Positions 49,921 through 61,460 of a stretch of 64,000 nt of DNA are shown here, piece after piece. The position numbers and the translations under genes are program-made. The stretch covers positions 169,398,501 to 169,462,500 of the forward strand of contig CM060833.1 in assembly GCA_030762175.1 (NCBI GenBank), written 5' to 3'. The notes beneath the pieces were generated by a model, which had not been told where the DNA came from, searched no databases, and was given only the letters and a program-made list of their open reading frames with translations. The stretch's first letter is position 1, and every line of letters starts with the position of its first letter. Source of the stretch: Metallyticus violacea (taxonomy: Eukaryota > Arthropoda > Insecta > Mantodea > Metallyticidae).

Positions 49921-50000
49921 AAATTGCAGTGAGAATTCGAAACCACTAGTTTCACAACTATTGCCCGACGCTCTAACCGTCTGAGCTATCATGATGTTAC
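49911..50000 (-). repeat. tRNA-like sequence followed by a T-run
   Basis: On the minus strand TCATGATAGCTCAGACGGTT (box A region) and GGTTTCGAATTC (box B) are followed within 12 bp by an 11-T run, a Pol III terminator-like signal. The acceptor and anticodon stems do not pair, so this is a tRNA pseudogene or a SINE head, not a working tRNA. Confidence 0.45.
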
Positions 50001-50445
50001 ACTTGAAAGTTTATTATCTAGCTATGTGCATCCCAGGGACTTAGGAGTTCGGCTGTCTTTTCGTCCCGTTTCGTCCAGCGTGCAACGTCCATTTTCCGAT
50101 ATGATTGGTGGTTGAGGGGAGGAGGGGTTTGACTTGGAGAGGGTAGAAGTTGTTTGTTGTTGTTGTGGTGGTGGTGTTCGAACGCTCCATGATATCATCC
50201 CGAACCACCCAAATGAACTGATCAGATCACTAGGAGACTACGACCACAGGGCCCCTAGAAGCCTTCCCAAGGACGCGATGGAACTCCTTGGATGAACATT
50301 TTCTGAAACACCAAGCTAGGCAACCTCGGACTGAGCAACTCCCCAACCCGGGTACGACCGCCTGACACACCTTGGCCCAAAAGATAAACTTTCTTCTGAC
50401 CCTTGGCTTGACCAGTTCATCTTTCAAACTCTCTCCATTTAACCA
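50001..50445 (+). other. Unclassified GC-richer sequence
   Basis: Contains a (TTG/GTG) simple stretch near 50150-50180. No element named. Confidence 0.3.
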
Positions 50446-50549
50446 GCCAAACCATGCTGATAACACCGGCCGATCACCGGGTTAAGCAACATTGGGCGTG
50501 GTCAGTACTTGGATGGGTGACCGTCTGGGAACACCACGTGCCGTTGGCG
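50446..50549 (+). rRNA. 5S rRNA pseudogene or 5S-derived SINE head
   Basis: Reads as insect-like 5S rRNA from GCCAAACCATGCTGA to CCACGTGCCGTTGGC. The internal promoter parts are intact: GTTAAGCAACATTGGGCGTG (box A/intermediate), CAGTACTTGGATGGGTGACC (box C). About seven bases of the 5' domain after ACACCGG are missing and the 5' end is altered. A single isolated copy with no terminator T-run, hence not a functional 5S gene. Confidence 0.8.
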
Positions 50550-51733
50550 CCATTCTGTCACAAACATTCTCCCTGTTTTATCTTTGAATTCCTATGTCCA
50601 TCGAGCAGGTAAAGCCGCGCGCGGCTAGGTACTGCTGACATGTAGTGGAAGGCCGATTCCTTGCAGCGCTGCTAGCAGGGTTGGAGTTTACTTGGGGTGA
50701 GCTGTGGTTCGCGGCCTCTTCTTTCCCATGTCGTCTCGGTCCGGTTTGTTCTACTAAACACAAATTCGTAAGATTTACAATAATTTCATAATACTGTAGA
50801 AAATCTGCACCTATTATGGTTTTCACATCTGATAAACAAAACTGACGGCAGAATCCCAAAGCTATAGACAATGTTCTTAGGCCATAAATTTGGATAAGCG
50901 TTCTGTTAGCTGCATATCATTTCAAGTCTATGGCAGTAAAAGCTGTTTAAATGCCGAATGAGGAAATACGAAATCTCCTTGTATCTACCAGGAAATGTAG
51001 ATATTCAGGAGGTTACCTAAATGCCGTTGCATGCCGCCTCTATTGGCAACAGTCGTGTTCGTTTCCTAGTTGCATTGTCGCCCTTCGAATCTGCAGGGCA
51101 GTTCATACTTCCTGGCCTTTTTACTAAACTTAACGATGATAGAAACATACTCTGATCATATTTTCATTCCTATGAAGAAATTCCCTGTTATTGATGAATC
51201 TTGAATCTCTCCAAGATCTGGCATTATAAAGGTTCAACTTCCTGTATCATATTTGCCATTAACTTTGTTAGGATAGTTTCCAGTATGTATCACCATTCAT
51301 ATAAATATGGGAAACTAATTTTCTCAACACCCGCTTGCAGATTATCAGCTTCGCATATCTTATCTCCCTTATCTACGAGACCGGATAAATCTCTTCTTCC
51401 AATGGTCAACAAAATTGATCTTATATGCTTAGGTAGTCTCTCTAAAAAATACTGGCGAATAAAATCTTGCGAAAACTTCTTACCTGTTGCTTATGTTTCG
51501 TTAGAAAACTTATGGTCTCTTGTGGACAAACTGGTTTAAGTAAATTTACGGCTCGTAAAAGAACACCAAGGCTGAAAGAAGAGATCTCTGACGAGTGTGC
51601 TAAACTTATCTTCTTTACTTTCCACGTTTGTTGTAATAATGCAAGCTTTGATTTCGTTGCATTTATCATGCTGGAGATGATCTTCAATAATATTTGTGAT
51701 AGTAATGTTTCCTGATCTAGATGCATAACGACA
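50550..51733 (+). other. Non-coding, nothing recognised
   Basis: No known domain in the frames at 50578-50871 or 51201-51837. Confidence 0.35.
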
Positions 51734-53039
51734 TACAGGGTGGTACGCGAAATGTCATACATTGAAATTGTGTAATAATATGTTATTTGCAAGTTGGCAA
51801 TGTTGGATGTTGTGACGATTAGCAGTAGTTCGTGCATGGTTCAACAGAAGACAGCAGTTATCAATATCCGCATATATGACTCCACCGTTTCAGTTTAGTA
51901 AAATGGTGCACAAAGGCCGGCTGACGCTAGAACAGAAAGGGAAGACTGTGTTGTCTTACGCGTAAACGAAGAGTGTAGCAGAGACGCAACGACGTTTTCG
52001 TGTTCATTTTCATACGAGCCGGGCCTTCTGCAGACAGTCAGTGTACAGACTAACTACACAATTTGAAACTGACGGCAGTATTTTAGAGCAAAAGCGACCT
52101 CGTGTCAACACAGTCCGTACTCCAGAGAATATCCAGGCTGTGAGAGTGGCTTTGACACGAAGTCCCAGGAAATCCACCAAACGAACTTCAGCCGAATTGG
52201 GCATCTCACGTCGTTCTCTTCAAAGAATACTTCATGCTGACGTGAACTTATACCCATGCAAAATGACAGACGGAAAATGAGAAGGTGCGGCGATTACAGT
52301 TTGCGACTTCGGCTCTTGCATGATGCCGTGATTCACTACACATGGTTCTCTGATGAGGTCTAAGTTCATTTGAATATCAGATTTTGGGCACGAGAACCTC
52401 CTGGTGTTGTACACAAGAGTGAAAATTACGGAGAAAAGATATTTCCAGCCATGGAATCATTGAGCCAATCATTTTCAACAACACAGTTAACAGTGCGCGC
52501 TACATGGACACGTTCTGAATACTTTTCTTCCGCGACTTTATGCAACAGGGTTACCAATGGAGAGACAATAGTTCATGCAAGCTGTAGCTCGTCCTCATAC
52601 AACAAACGTTATTCTGGATTTCCTGCACCAACATTTCGGGCTCTGTGTGATGTCCCATGATATCCAGAACGTTTTCAGGGCGGTTCAATATGGCCGCCAC
52701 ACAGCCCGGATATTAATCCCTGTGATTATTTCTTAGGGGACATTTGAAGGAGACAGTCTACCGCAACATACTACGCAATCATATGCAATTGCGAGTGGCT
52801 ATCACAAATTTTTTATACGGAGTAACAGAAGACTTGTGTCGTAGAGTGGTCGCAAACGTCACAGTTCATCTCGAAGAGAGGGTACGTCAACAAGGTGGAC
52901 ATATTGAACATGTACTGCACGCTCACTGAGCATACACATTGTGATGATTAATGTAAAAAAGAAAAAAATGACATGTTTTGTTTATTAAAAGTTATATAAA
53001 CAATTTTCAATGTACGACATATCGTGCGCCACCCCAGTA
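51734..53039 (+). mobile_element. Tc1/mariner-type TIR transposon, nearly full length
   Basis: TA at 51734-51735 and 53038-53039 flanks imperfect TIRs (CAGGGTGGTACGCGAAATGT; inverted CTGGGGTGGCGCACGATATG). Element 1302 bp. The transposase ghost starts MVHKGRLTLEQKGKTVLSYA (51903) then a stop, then SVYRLTTQFETDGSILEQKR, KSTKRTSAELGISRRSLQRI (HTH), WFSDEV with a stop and FWAREPPGVVH (first catalytic Asp), FMQAVARPHTTNVILDF (second catalytic Asp replaced by Ala), WPPHSPDINPCDYFL (third), GHIEHVLHAH. Inactive by stops and the lost Asp. Confidence 0.88.
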
Positions 53040-54297
53040 GTTGAATCTGGATATGTCAGAAGTTATAGGTGATTCACCTCCAATTGTTTGAACCACAATG
53101 AAAAATGTTTCTTTCCAGAAAGGTACACTTTTGATGAGTTTCACAATCCAGTATTTGCAATCCCTTTTAATGAACCATTGTTGCTGCTTATTAATTAATA
53201 CGTCGGAGTTGCCAATTATGTAGCAATATATTTATTCATAGATTATATATAATATTGTTATGCAATATATCGATGGATACTAGAGAATAAGATGACAAGA
53301 ATATATAATAAAACAACTGAATTTAAAAACTATTTCTTTCTATGGCCTCTATATCTGGAAGGCAGAAATGTAAATTGTTTTCCGTTGGAGTTGATTTGTA
53401 TGCGAAACAATAGAAGAAAGAACTTTTTTCTTACTTTATAAAACGTGGCTAGTGTGTTCTTCTCTTGTAAATCTTTTAACAATTGTATTAAACATAAATA
53501 CTACATATGATAGCTTATTTAATGATCTTGGAAGCTGTATTCATACACTCGCCATTTCGATAATCCTGGATATGTCACCTATCCGCACTACAGAATCCAA
53601 CCGAGATTCGTAATCATCTAACACTCTACTCAAACACTACGTCAAGGACTATTATTTACACAAAAGCTATCATTAATAACCGCTAATCGCCAGTAGCTGC
53701 TAACGGGCCTTACTGCCTTCGTATGTCGCCATGGTAGAGAAGTGACGGTTCCAAATTTCGATGTCAGTGCCACGCGTTAATAATGCTTCCCATTATTATA
53801 AGTCTAGCTCAACAGTTTTTAAACTGAAATCTGCCCAAGCAAATTTGCAAAGATTGTAGCAGAAAAATCCAGGCAGCTCTGTCGCTACTATCTTGAATGA
53901 ACAGTTGGAGAATATGTTGTTCAAGAAGCATTGACAATGGAAGGAAATATTTCATGCCTTCAATATGCTTCAGTTGAAGTTGAATGCTGTTTTTCTCAGT
54001 ATAAATCGATTATATGAGACAATAGGGAATCATTTTAGTTTTCCAACATTATTGGAAATAATTAAGTTCAGAAATGGACTTAAATTAGCAGCAATTCAAG
54101 AATGGATACTATTACATGTAAGTTTAATAATAGTACATTTTAATTTGCCAGCACGTGTAAACTTACTTTCCATTTTAATATTATGTGTTATAACTGCTTG
54201 AGCATTTGTATCCTAATTATAGACTACTATTTGTATCATCTTCAATTTGAACGTTTCTTTAATGAATTTTGGATATTACATATGAAGAAAATTTCTC
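53040..54297 (+). other. Non-coding; 3' flank of the ionotropic receptor
   Basis: No domain recognised in the 78-codon frame at 53965-54201. The left part is ordinary AT-rich DNA downstream of a transposon; the right part includes the receptor 3' flank. Confidence 0.4.
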
Positions 54298-56152
54298 TTA
54301 GTAATTGCACCAAGCGAAACTTATCTCAAACACAAATGTTATTGTGCTAAGAGCCCATCCACCAAACAGTATAAAGAAGGCCACCTGCATGTCTTCAAGA
54401 GAAAATTCAGTAAACACTTCCTTAACAGAGGTTGTGTATGTCTTTTCCGTTATTAGGATGCTAAAGTATGTGTCCCTAGTCCATTTGTCAGGCAACCCCG
54501 CCTCTAGTAATCTGGCCAGTGTGCGGTCTATCATAGGAAGGAAAGGTGATCCTTTAGGAAATAGGTAAGCTATCAAATAACTCCTAGGACATTCCTGCGT
54601 TACGTGCAGCTTACCGTCTGCTTTAAATCTGTCAAGGGAATCGCTTCGTCTAATGATGATGGCTTGATTCCTTTCTCGAGCAATGATATCCCATTTGTCC
54701 TCAGTGGGGTCTGATACTAGTTGAAGTTTTCTAGACAATTTCAACATAACAGACGTGCTATCCTGACACTGATCTGCTGGGCCAAATGTGTCGGCAAGAT
54801 TGGGAGAACCAGTGAAAATTGGCAGGCCTGAATAGTACAGTTCCTCTAATGTATCAATTTCAGGGTAGTAGAAAGGCTTTGCCATACTAGTGACCATTAT
54901 TCCTTGTAGCATACTGCCCGTTAACATGCCAAATATTAGTGTGGCACAGGCAAGTATTTTCTGTGACGCTACACCTGGAAATTTGGCAAAAGGTAGTGAA
55001 AGGAATGGGTGAAACATCTCTAAAAATACCGTCGTGACCTTCGCTGTGTTCTGATTGTTGTTCCAATAGCGATGACACTGCTTTTGTAGATAGTAAATGC
55101 ACGAGGAAATAATGTAAACAATAAAAATTCCAAGCTTTAATTCTAAGTGAAGACCTCCAAACATTTTCCATTTGGGAATTTGTTCAGCTTTAGGCACAAT
55201 GACACAAACGCTATCGTGATAAGCGTAATGACTGAATTCTATTGAATTTGTGTTGTATGTCTTTATGAAAACTCCATTGAGAGAGAAATCTGTTCTTCCA
55301 TATAGGATATCACCCAGAGTTCCCACAAATGTACCATTTGGTAAATCATATCCGTAGTATTTTCTATCGGTAGGCAGTTGTATCTCAGGAGTAAACAGCA
55401 GCTGCTTTGCAAGGGTATGAAGCATCATGCCATCAATTCCAACATAAGGCTCGGAATAATTGAAACTAGTAAAGACATGGGTTTTATTGTCTGTTCGGTT
55501 TATGGCTGTAGGCATTCTTGGGAACATGGTGACGCGAAGAGGATAACCATTATATTTTCTTGTTGCACTAACAGAATATGTTAATAGATTCTCTATATGG
55601 CCTGCATTGACAACTTCCACCTTTCCAAAATTAGTGAAAGAGCACTTGAAAGGGTCAAATGCAATAACCTCCTCTATGACTTCAAGTTTACACGGCTGTT
55701 CTCTGATGTTGATAACTATAGCTGTCATAATTTGAAACGTTTGCCATAAAGTTTGCAACAGGAATCCACTCCTCTTCCTGAAAATCTCGGACGTAACTTT
55801 AAATTTTAGAAGTAAAATAATCAAGAAACTATCTCTAGGATTCCAACAACTATTATTTTTATCCAAATTGGAAAAATAACTTACGATAGCCAACTCGTTA
55901 TCAGATATGATAATAAAATTTCTGCATACATTCCTTAACATCTTATTCGGTACAAAAGCAGAAAACGTTCTCTGTGAGTGCTTCTGTGTCCTTAATGTCA
56001 GATCATTGTGAATGCATACATTAAAAGGCATAGTGTTCATTGAATTTGAAGCGAAGTTTGTGGGTTTATTACTATTATACGAAGTTGGTGGAAGAAACCT
56101 CTGTTCATTTAGTTTATCAGCATTTTGCCAAAGTTCATCAACCAAAACAGAT
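54298..56152 (-). CDS. Ionotropic receptor exon 2 (channel and ligand-binding domain)
   Basis: Starts after TTTTTTGCAG (acceptor just above 56152) and reads (R)SVLVDELWQNADK to FAWCNY and TAA. 617 codons without a break. It contains S1, all three membrane segments and S2. TTG at 56145 is only an internal codon, not the start. Confidence 0.9.
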
Positions 56153-58299
56153 CTGCAAAAAATAGAAAATGTAGAAAAACAGGATTTTTCTTATAATTTC
56201 GCAATGCACACACACACACACACAAAAGCATGTGATTCTCACATTATTGAAACAGAAACCAATTTATAATTGTACAGAGTGCTTCACTCGCTCTCGGACC
56301 CTGATTTTCCCGTATAATGTTTCTTCTTATTGGACATTATTAAATAAAATTTCTATAGACATATCTTAGTGTATGAAAAGCAATGTGGTCTCATAGCAAA
56401 TGTTGAACGTCTATTACATTAGCATCAAACATGACTTCAGTCCTCTCATGTTAATGAAGACGTTCATCAAACATCAGGAGTAACAGACATAGTTTCCGGC
56501 AAAATATTTTCTTGCAATTCCACAAGAGTTCGTAAATGTTACGATATACTTAGTCTTTCAGTCTGCTCCATAAGAAGTAATCTGGTGGGGTAATGACGGG
56601 AGATTTTGGTGGCCTTAATCCTTTAGGAATGTCAAGATCGTGATAGAACGAAACATTTTCAGCCATGCGTGAATTGGAAGTGTGGCAAGTGGCAAATCTG
56701 CTGCAAAAAGCCAATTCAGAGGTCCTCGGAGTTTATCATGCAATTTATTCACAAAGTCATTGAAGTAGACTGCGGTATTCACCCCTGTATGGAAGATGTG
56801 GCCAATAATATTGCACCCTACGTTTTTCATCAAGTGATTCATGTACGGTATGAATATCCTAGCCGGCTTAAATATGAGTAATCTGGAAATTGGGTAGATA
56901 CATGTCTCGTCTGAGAACCATCTATAGCTCAATGACAGCAATTAGCCTCTTCTGTTCTTCGGAAGGTTTCAATTCTTGCACAACAGTGCTTAAGACTATG
57001 TGCATACAGCTTGTTGACACGTGATTTTGGGAAGTCCTTCTTGTGAAAATATACTTAAGGACTTCTTTGGAAAGGCCTGCAATGGTTTTTCATCTCTTCC
57101 ACCATAGCTTGTGGTAATTTCGGACGTCTCTTTCATGGACAACTATGATAAAACACATATGTACATTTAGGCTTAAATAACCTGGTTATATATATAAGGT
57201 ATATTGTTAAATTAAATTTACAAGTTATATAGAAGCGTTATACATAAGAATGCCATACCATTGCCATAAAAATTCAGGATATTTTAAAACAATAAGTCTA
57301 CAAATGTATTTTTATACCTCCAATTGGAGAAACAAATAATTAACAACAATGTTTGAGAATGTACAACGTTCCTATAGTTTAGTTTCCACACCAGATCTAA
57401 ATGAACCGTTTTGCAGTAGTTTCTGAACTCCAAATTGGAACAATAAATTGTGTTATCGACGAAGCTTTCCGTTACGGGGGGCAATAAACAATGCTACTAG
57501 TTCATACTGTACTGTATGTACTGTATTGTTCTAACAAGGGGATTATGATTGTTCCCGATCCTATAACAATAGCAAACTCAAATGTGTGCGACTACTTTGA
57601 GAGCAATAGTCCTTAAATGGTATGCGCAACACACTAACTAAAAAGTAGCACCGCCCTTCAACGGCCATGCACTTCATAAACTGTGATATGTCTGGTGAAA
57701 ATTTACTGAATTACGTTCATTATTTTGAAAGTTAATGGGAAAATCAGAGCTAGTGACACACCCGATGTAATAGACACGAATAATAAACACATTAATTGTT
57801 GAAACTGAATTAGACAAGTAGTATTATTAAAAGGCTTCTAACTGAAGAGAACTTATGATCAAAATGGCAGCAATAAACATGCAATAATCACTTTAGTGAA
57901 GCAGTAAACCTAATGATATGTGTGGTGCTCAACTAATATTAGATTCTATCAAGATACAATTACTTTTGAGAAGTGCAAGGGAATATTTTTTCATCTTACG
58001 TACCTGTAATATTTTCCAGAGATATCCTCCATTTTGTCATTGATTTCATTAATGTGAATGTGCATTATTGAGGCACCAAGATTATCTTGTAGACCATGCG
58101 TCAGAATGGAAGAGATTTCCAATGGAATAGCATTTAAGCTTATTATCATTACAAAGTGCTGGTTCTTATGGAAATACTTGGAACAAACTTCCCAAAGAAA
58201 GTCTTCCTGAAGGAGCTGACCTGAAGATTCTTTGTTGCTCACCCAAATGAGTAATGCAAGCAAGATAATACTGGTCCATACTGTTTCATCTAATGTCAT
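54298..58299 (-). CDS. Divergent ionotropic receptor, complete two-exon gene
   Basis: Ligand-gated cation channel of the insect ionotropic receptor (IR) family, a chemosensory branch of the iGluR superfamily acting in sensory dendrite membranes (family knowledge). Exon 1 is 58299-58004, exon 2 is 56152-54298; AG + A forms a split Arg. Length about 716 residues. A signal peptide (MTLDETVWTSIILLALLIW) is followed by a short N-terminal region, S1 about 301-426, TM1 about 437-455 (LKLGIFIVYIISSCIYYLQ), pore and TM2 about 470-522 (FHPFLSLPF, SQKILACATLIFGMLTGSML), S2 about 524-676 and TM3 about 687-710. I could not assign the canonical glutamate-binding residues, as in divergent IRs. No stop or frameshift, so probably functional. 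The ligand is unknown. Confidence 0.9.
56203..56224 (+). repeat. (CA)n microsatellite
   Basis: Ten or eleven CA units in the receptor intron, close to the acceptor side. Confidence 0.9.
56390..57140 (-). mobile_element. Tc1/mariner-type transposon relic in the receptor intron
   Basis: Minus-strand ghost: VVQELKPSEEQKRLIAVIEL (about 56990-56930), RWFSDETCIYPISRL (first catalytic Asp), NVGCNIIGHIFHTGVNTAVY, then PPKSPVITPPDYFLWSRLKD (third region, about 56605-56550), RTEVMFDANVIDVQHLL at the C-terminus (about 56440-56395). Same transposase type as 51736-53037 but a different copy. TIRs not found. Confidence 0.7.
58004..58299 (-). CDS. Ionotropic receptor exon 1 (signal peptide and N-terminus)
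   Basis: ATG at 58299 in a good context (GGAAATGA). 98 codons plus two bases to the donor CAG/GTACGTAAG. The first 27 residues form a typical secretion signal with hydrophobic core TSIILLALLIW. The phase matches exon 2 exactly, which supports the joining. Confidence 0.85.
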
Positions 58300-58381
58300 T
58301 TCCTTTCTTCCTTCCTTCCTGTTGTCATAGAATAAAGATTACTTCATCTCTGTGGAGTCAGTAGACAAAATAGCAGTAAAG

Positions 58382-59658
58382 TAAGAGGGTGAGTCCATAA
58401 GTTTCCGGCCTCACCGATAAAGGTTATCGCCTTCACAAAACCCTTATCTGGTGTTCTTATCTTATTTGTTAAGTTAATTGCAGCTGTACTTCCGTTCTGC
58501 TGTGTTCATTTGTTCAGATATAGTTGAATAAAGAAGGCTATGTGTAGAAGATTGAAACATGTTCAAAATGGTTTATCGAGCTGTTATTAAGTTCTCACGA
58601 AAGAAGAACTTACTCCACATGAAATTAAACAAGGATAGGACGGTGTATGTGGGGAAGCATTCCACCGTAAAAGAATGGGCCAAGATTTTTCGAATGGGTC
58701 GAGAAAGCCTTGTAGACGAAGGGATGCAGGTCGATCCTTGGAGGCGCTCACTCCTGAAAACATCGCTCTTGTGGAAGGAAAACTTATGGAAGACCGGCAA
58801 CTCAAAGTTACAGAAATAGCAGCAAGGTTGGGCCTTTCTAAAGCAACAGTACTTCGAATTATTCATGAACATTTAAACAGAATAAGATTAGTGTAAGATG
58901 GGTGTCTAGACTTCTTTCCTCAGTCCAAAAGCAGCAACGAGCCACTGTTATCAGGCATTTTTTTAAGCTCTGCCGTGCCAACGAGAGAGAAATTATGCAA
59001 ACCATTGTTACGGTAGATGAAACTATGATCCTCTACTTTGATCCCTGGTCCAAAAGAGAGTCAATGGAGTTGCGTAAACCTGGCGAAGCACCTCCTCTAA
59101 AGGTCAAGGTCACTCAATCAACCAAGAAGATCATGGCCACAATCTTTTGGGATTGTGAAGGAATTCTCTTCATTGACTTCAAGAAGAGCAACACCATAGT
59201 AAATGAGGAGTACTATGTTGTCCTACTGCACAGACTACGTGCTTCCATCAAAGAGAAAAGGCAAGGAAAGTTGAGTGTGGTGTGCGTCTTCTTCACGACA
59301 ACGCCTGTGCACATAGCTCTTGTTGTAAAGGAAGCTGTGAAGAAATGTGGCTTCAAGGAGATCGACCATCACCCTATAGCCCAGATCTAGCTCCCAGTGA
59401 CTGTTTCCTCTTCTCATTACTCAAGAAGGACTTCGAGGAAGGAAATTTAAGTGTGACGAAGAAGTGATGGATGCTTTTTATGCCCATTTTGCAGACAAGA
59501 CTTCTGACTATTTGAGGGGGGGGGGTTGAAATGTTAATTCAAAGATGAGAGAAGTGTATTACAATAAAGGGTAACCATATTGAAAGGTGAAATACAGTTT
59601 TTGTGTTTATCATATCTAGAAAATGGTTAGGCCGGAAACTTATGGACATACTCTCGTA
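58382..59658 (+). mobile_element. Mariner element with TIRs, nearly full length
   Basis: TA at 58382-58383 and 59657-59658 flanks TIRs that share GTCCATAAGTTTCCGGCCT (5' GAGGGTGA...; 3' inverted GAGAGTAT...). Element 1273 bp. Transposase in three frames: a start near 58559, ALTPENIALVEGKLMEDRQL, TEIAARLGLSKATVLRIIHE (HTH), TIVTVDETMILYFDPWSKRE (first catalytic Asp), KKIMATIFWDCEGILFIDF, LLHDNACAHSS (second), PYSPDLAPSDCFLF (third). A G9-10 run at 59516 sits near the 3' end. All three Asp persist but frameshifts near 58675, 58900 and 59280 kill it. Confidence 0.9.
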
Positions 59659-61400
59659 CATAGTATATGATAGTCTTAGCAAATTATGTACATCATGGGA
59701 TAATTTTAAGAAATATCATCAGTTTTTGTGACAAATGCAGGTACTACTTAAACTATTACTCCAATGAAGGATGAATTAAATATGGTGCAAATGATTCTAA
59801 AAGCTGTGAGCGCCTAAGTTACATGGCATTTGCCTTTTCAAGTTGATAGGAGGCGGAACCCTTCACTTGGGGCAGATAGTACACAATTTTTTATTTCTTT
59901 TTAATAACCTGACCCAAGCAAAAAATGTACATATACTCTTTTTAGCTATACAATCTATATTGTTAGGCCATCCTAAATATAATTAAGGTTTTGCTTTATT
60001 GCAGCAATTAGTTTTCATGTTGAACTATGTTCCCAAAATGGGAGCGTTATCATGTAAATGGAGTTAAAGTAACGAAAAGCTACAAGTGTAGTTATATCAG
60101 AGTCTATAGGAGAGAAAGTGTACTGACTTCCGCAGGTTCCCATTGTCAGTTTGAGCCTTCAAAACAATTGCGCAATAATCGTACTGAGCGCTACAAATAC
60201 GTCTAGCTACTAGACATGTTGCACTGGCGATACACAACTTTATTCGGGACGTGCAGTAAATAACTGTAAATTAGTGTGTACTGTTAAAACTGAAATTTTT
60301 GAAGAACGTAATACATCCGTGATTCAAGCGTGTAGCCCTAGAATAGTAATAGATTTAACATCTTAAATCTAGCTGCCTAGATCTAGTAACTTTATTTCTG
60401 TTAAATTGCCGAGTATCGTAAGTGGTAGAAGGAGGGCAGACTAATTCATTATACAAGAGAGTGCATTGCTTCGGTCATTACATTCCGGCGGGTTTTTTAA
60501 CAGATTGCAATTCAGGCCAATAATAGGCTTTTTTTCACAGCCCTAAGGACAAAACCGAATTTTTAAAGCGGGCTTAAAGTGATTCCAGGAAAGATAGCCG
60601 GTTTTCAGACAATAGTAGAATTTCTGATTTACACTTTAGCGAAGAGTTATCATAAAAAGAGATTCCTTCATAATAGAAGGTAAAAATATGGAAATAACCA
60701 AGGTGAATTGGCAATTGAAACAAGAAGCTATACCTGGTATATTTTTTAACTTGCCAAAATATTTTAACGGCAGGTCTGGCAAAGCCAACCCGGAAAATCT
60801 CCGAAGTTTCATTCACCTAACCGGGTGAATACGCAACTTATTCTTTAAAAAAATAAGTAGTTTAAAAGGTTGGGCTTATTAAACATCTCAGTTTATATTT
60901 TACTATGGGCGTAGCTAGTTTTTCCATAAAGAGGGAAAAGGTACTTTTTAGACCAAAGTTATAACTTATTTGTTCAATCAACATTTTATTACAATAACCG
61001 AAATAAACAATTGAACATTTCAGCTATTTTTTCATTGAACTTATGAAAAACTATGTAATTAAGAATTCAAATATAAACACATCCAATGAAGGGACCGTGA
61101 ATGTTCAATTGTTATCCGTATTAGAATTATATCATAGTGCCGGTATACAGTACGGAAGTTCCACTCTTCGGTTTTCTCACATTATATAGATTATTCTTTG
61201 ACCATCACTAATTTCTTTTTAATTTATATTACCATAGTCCAGGGAATGGCTACGGCCCTCTTGCCCCCTTTCTCGAGACCTATACATTTTATTTATCAGG
61301 TTATATATATAATATATAAAGTGTGACTTTTTCTTAGTGTTTTATCCTTTTCTGCTGTTATAATTACTGTTAATTTGTTACCTTGTTAATAGTGTTACTT
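59659..61400 (+). other. Non-coding, nothing recognised
   Basis: Intergenic DNA; the 80-codon minus-strand frame at 60574-60816 has no known domain. Confidence 0.35.
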
Positions 61401-61424
61401 TATTTTCATTTTTCTTTTATATTA

Positions 61425-61460
61425 TTTATATATATATATACATATATATATATTAATACC
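61425..61460 (+). repeat. AT-dinucleotide-rich tract
   Basis: Alternating TA stretches (TATATATATATA, broken by a C) forming a simple repeat. Confidence 0.8.

Larger units (their letters stand above)
56153..58003 (-). other. Ionotropic receptor intron
   Basis: 1.85 kb intron with GTACGT donor and TTTTTTGCAG acceptor. It contains a (CA)n microsatellite and a degenerate transposon (about 56390-57140); the rest is AT-rich without features. Confidence 0.75.

Noticed and set aside
49911..50000. Functional tRNA gene on the minus strand
   Set aside because: Acceptor and anticodon stems do not pair; only the internal boxes are tRNA-like.
54305..55584. Plus-strand open frames opposite the receptor exon
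   Set aside because: They are shadows of the 615-codon minus-strand frame and have no domain.
56615..56941. 108-codon open frame as a possible extra receptor exon
   Set aside because: Its residues follow a mariner-type transposase pattern (RWFSDET) and the flanking exon phases join without it.
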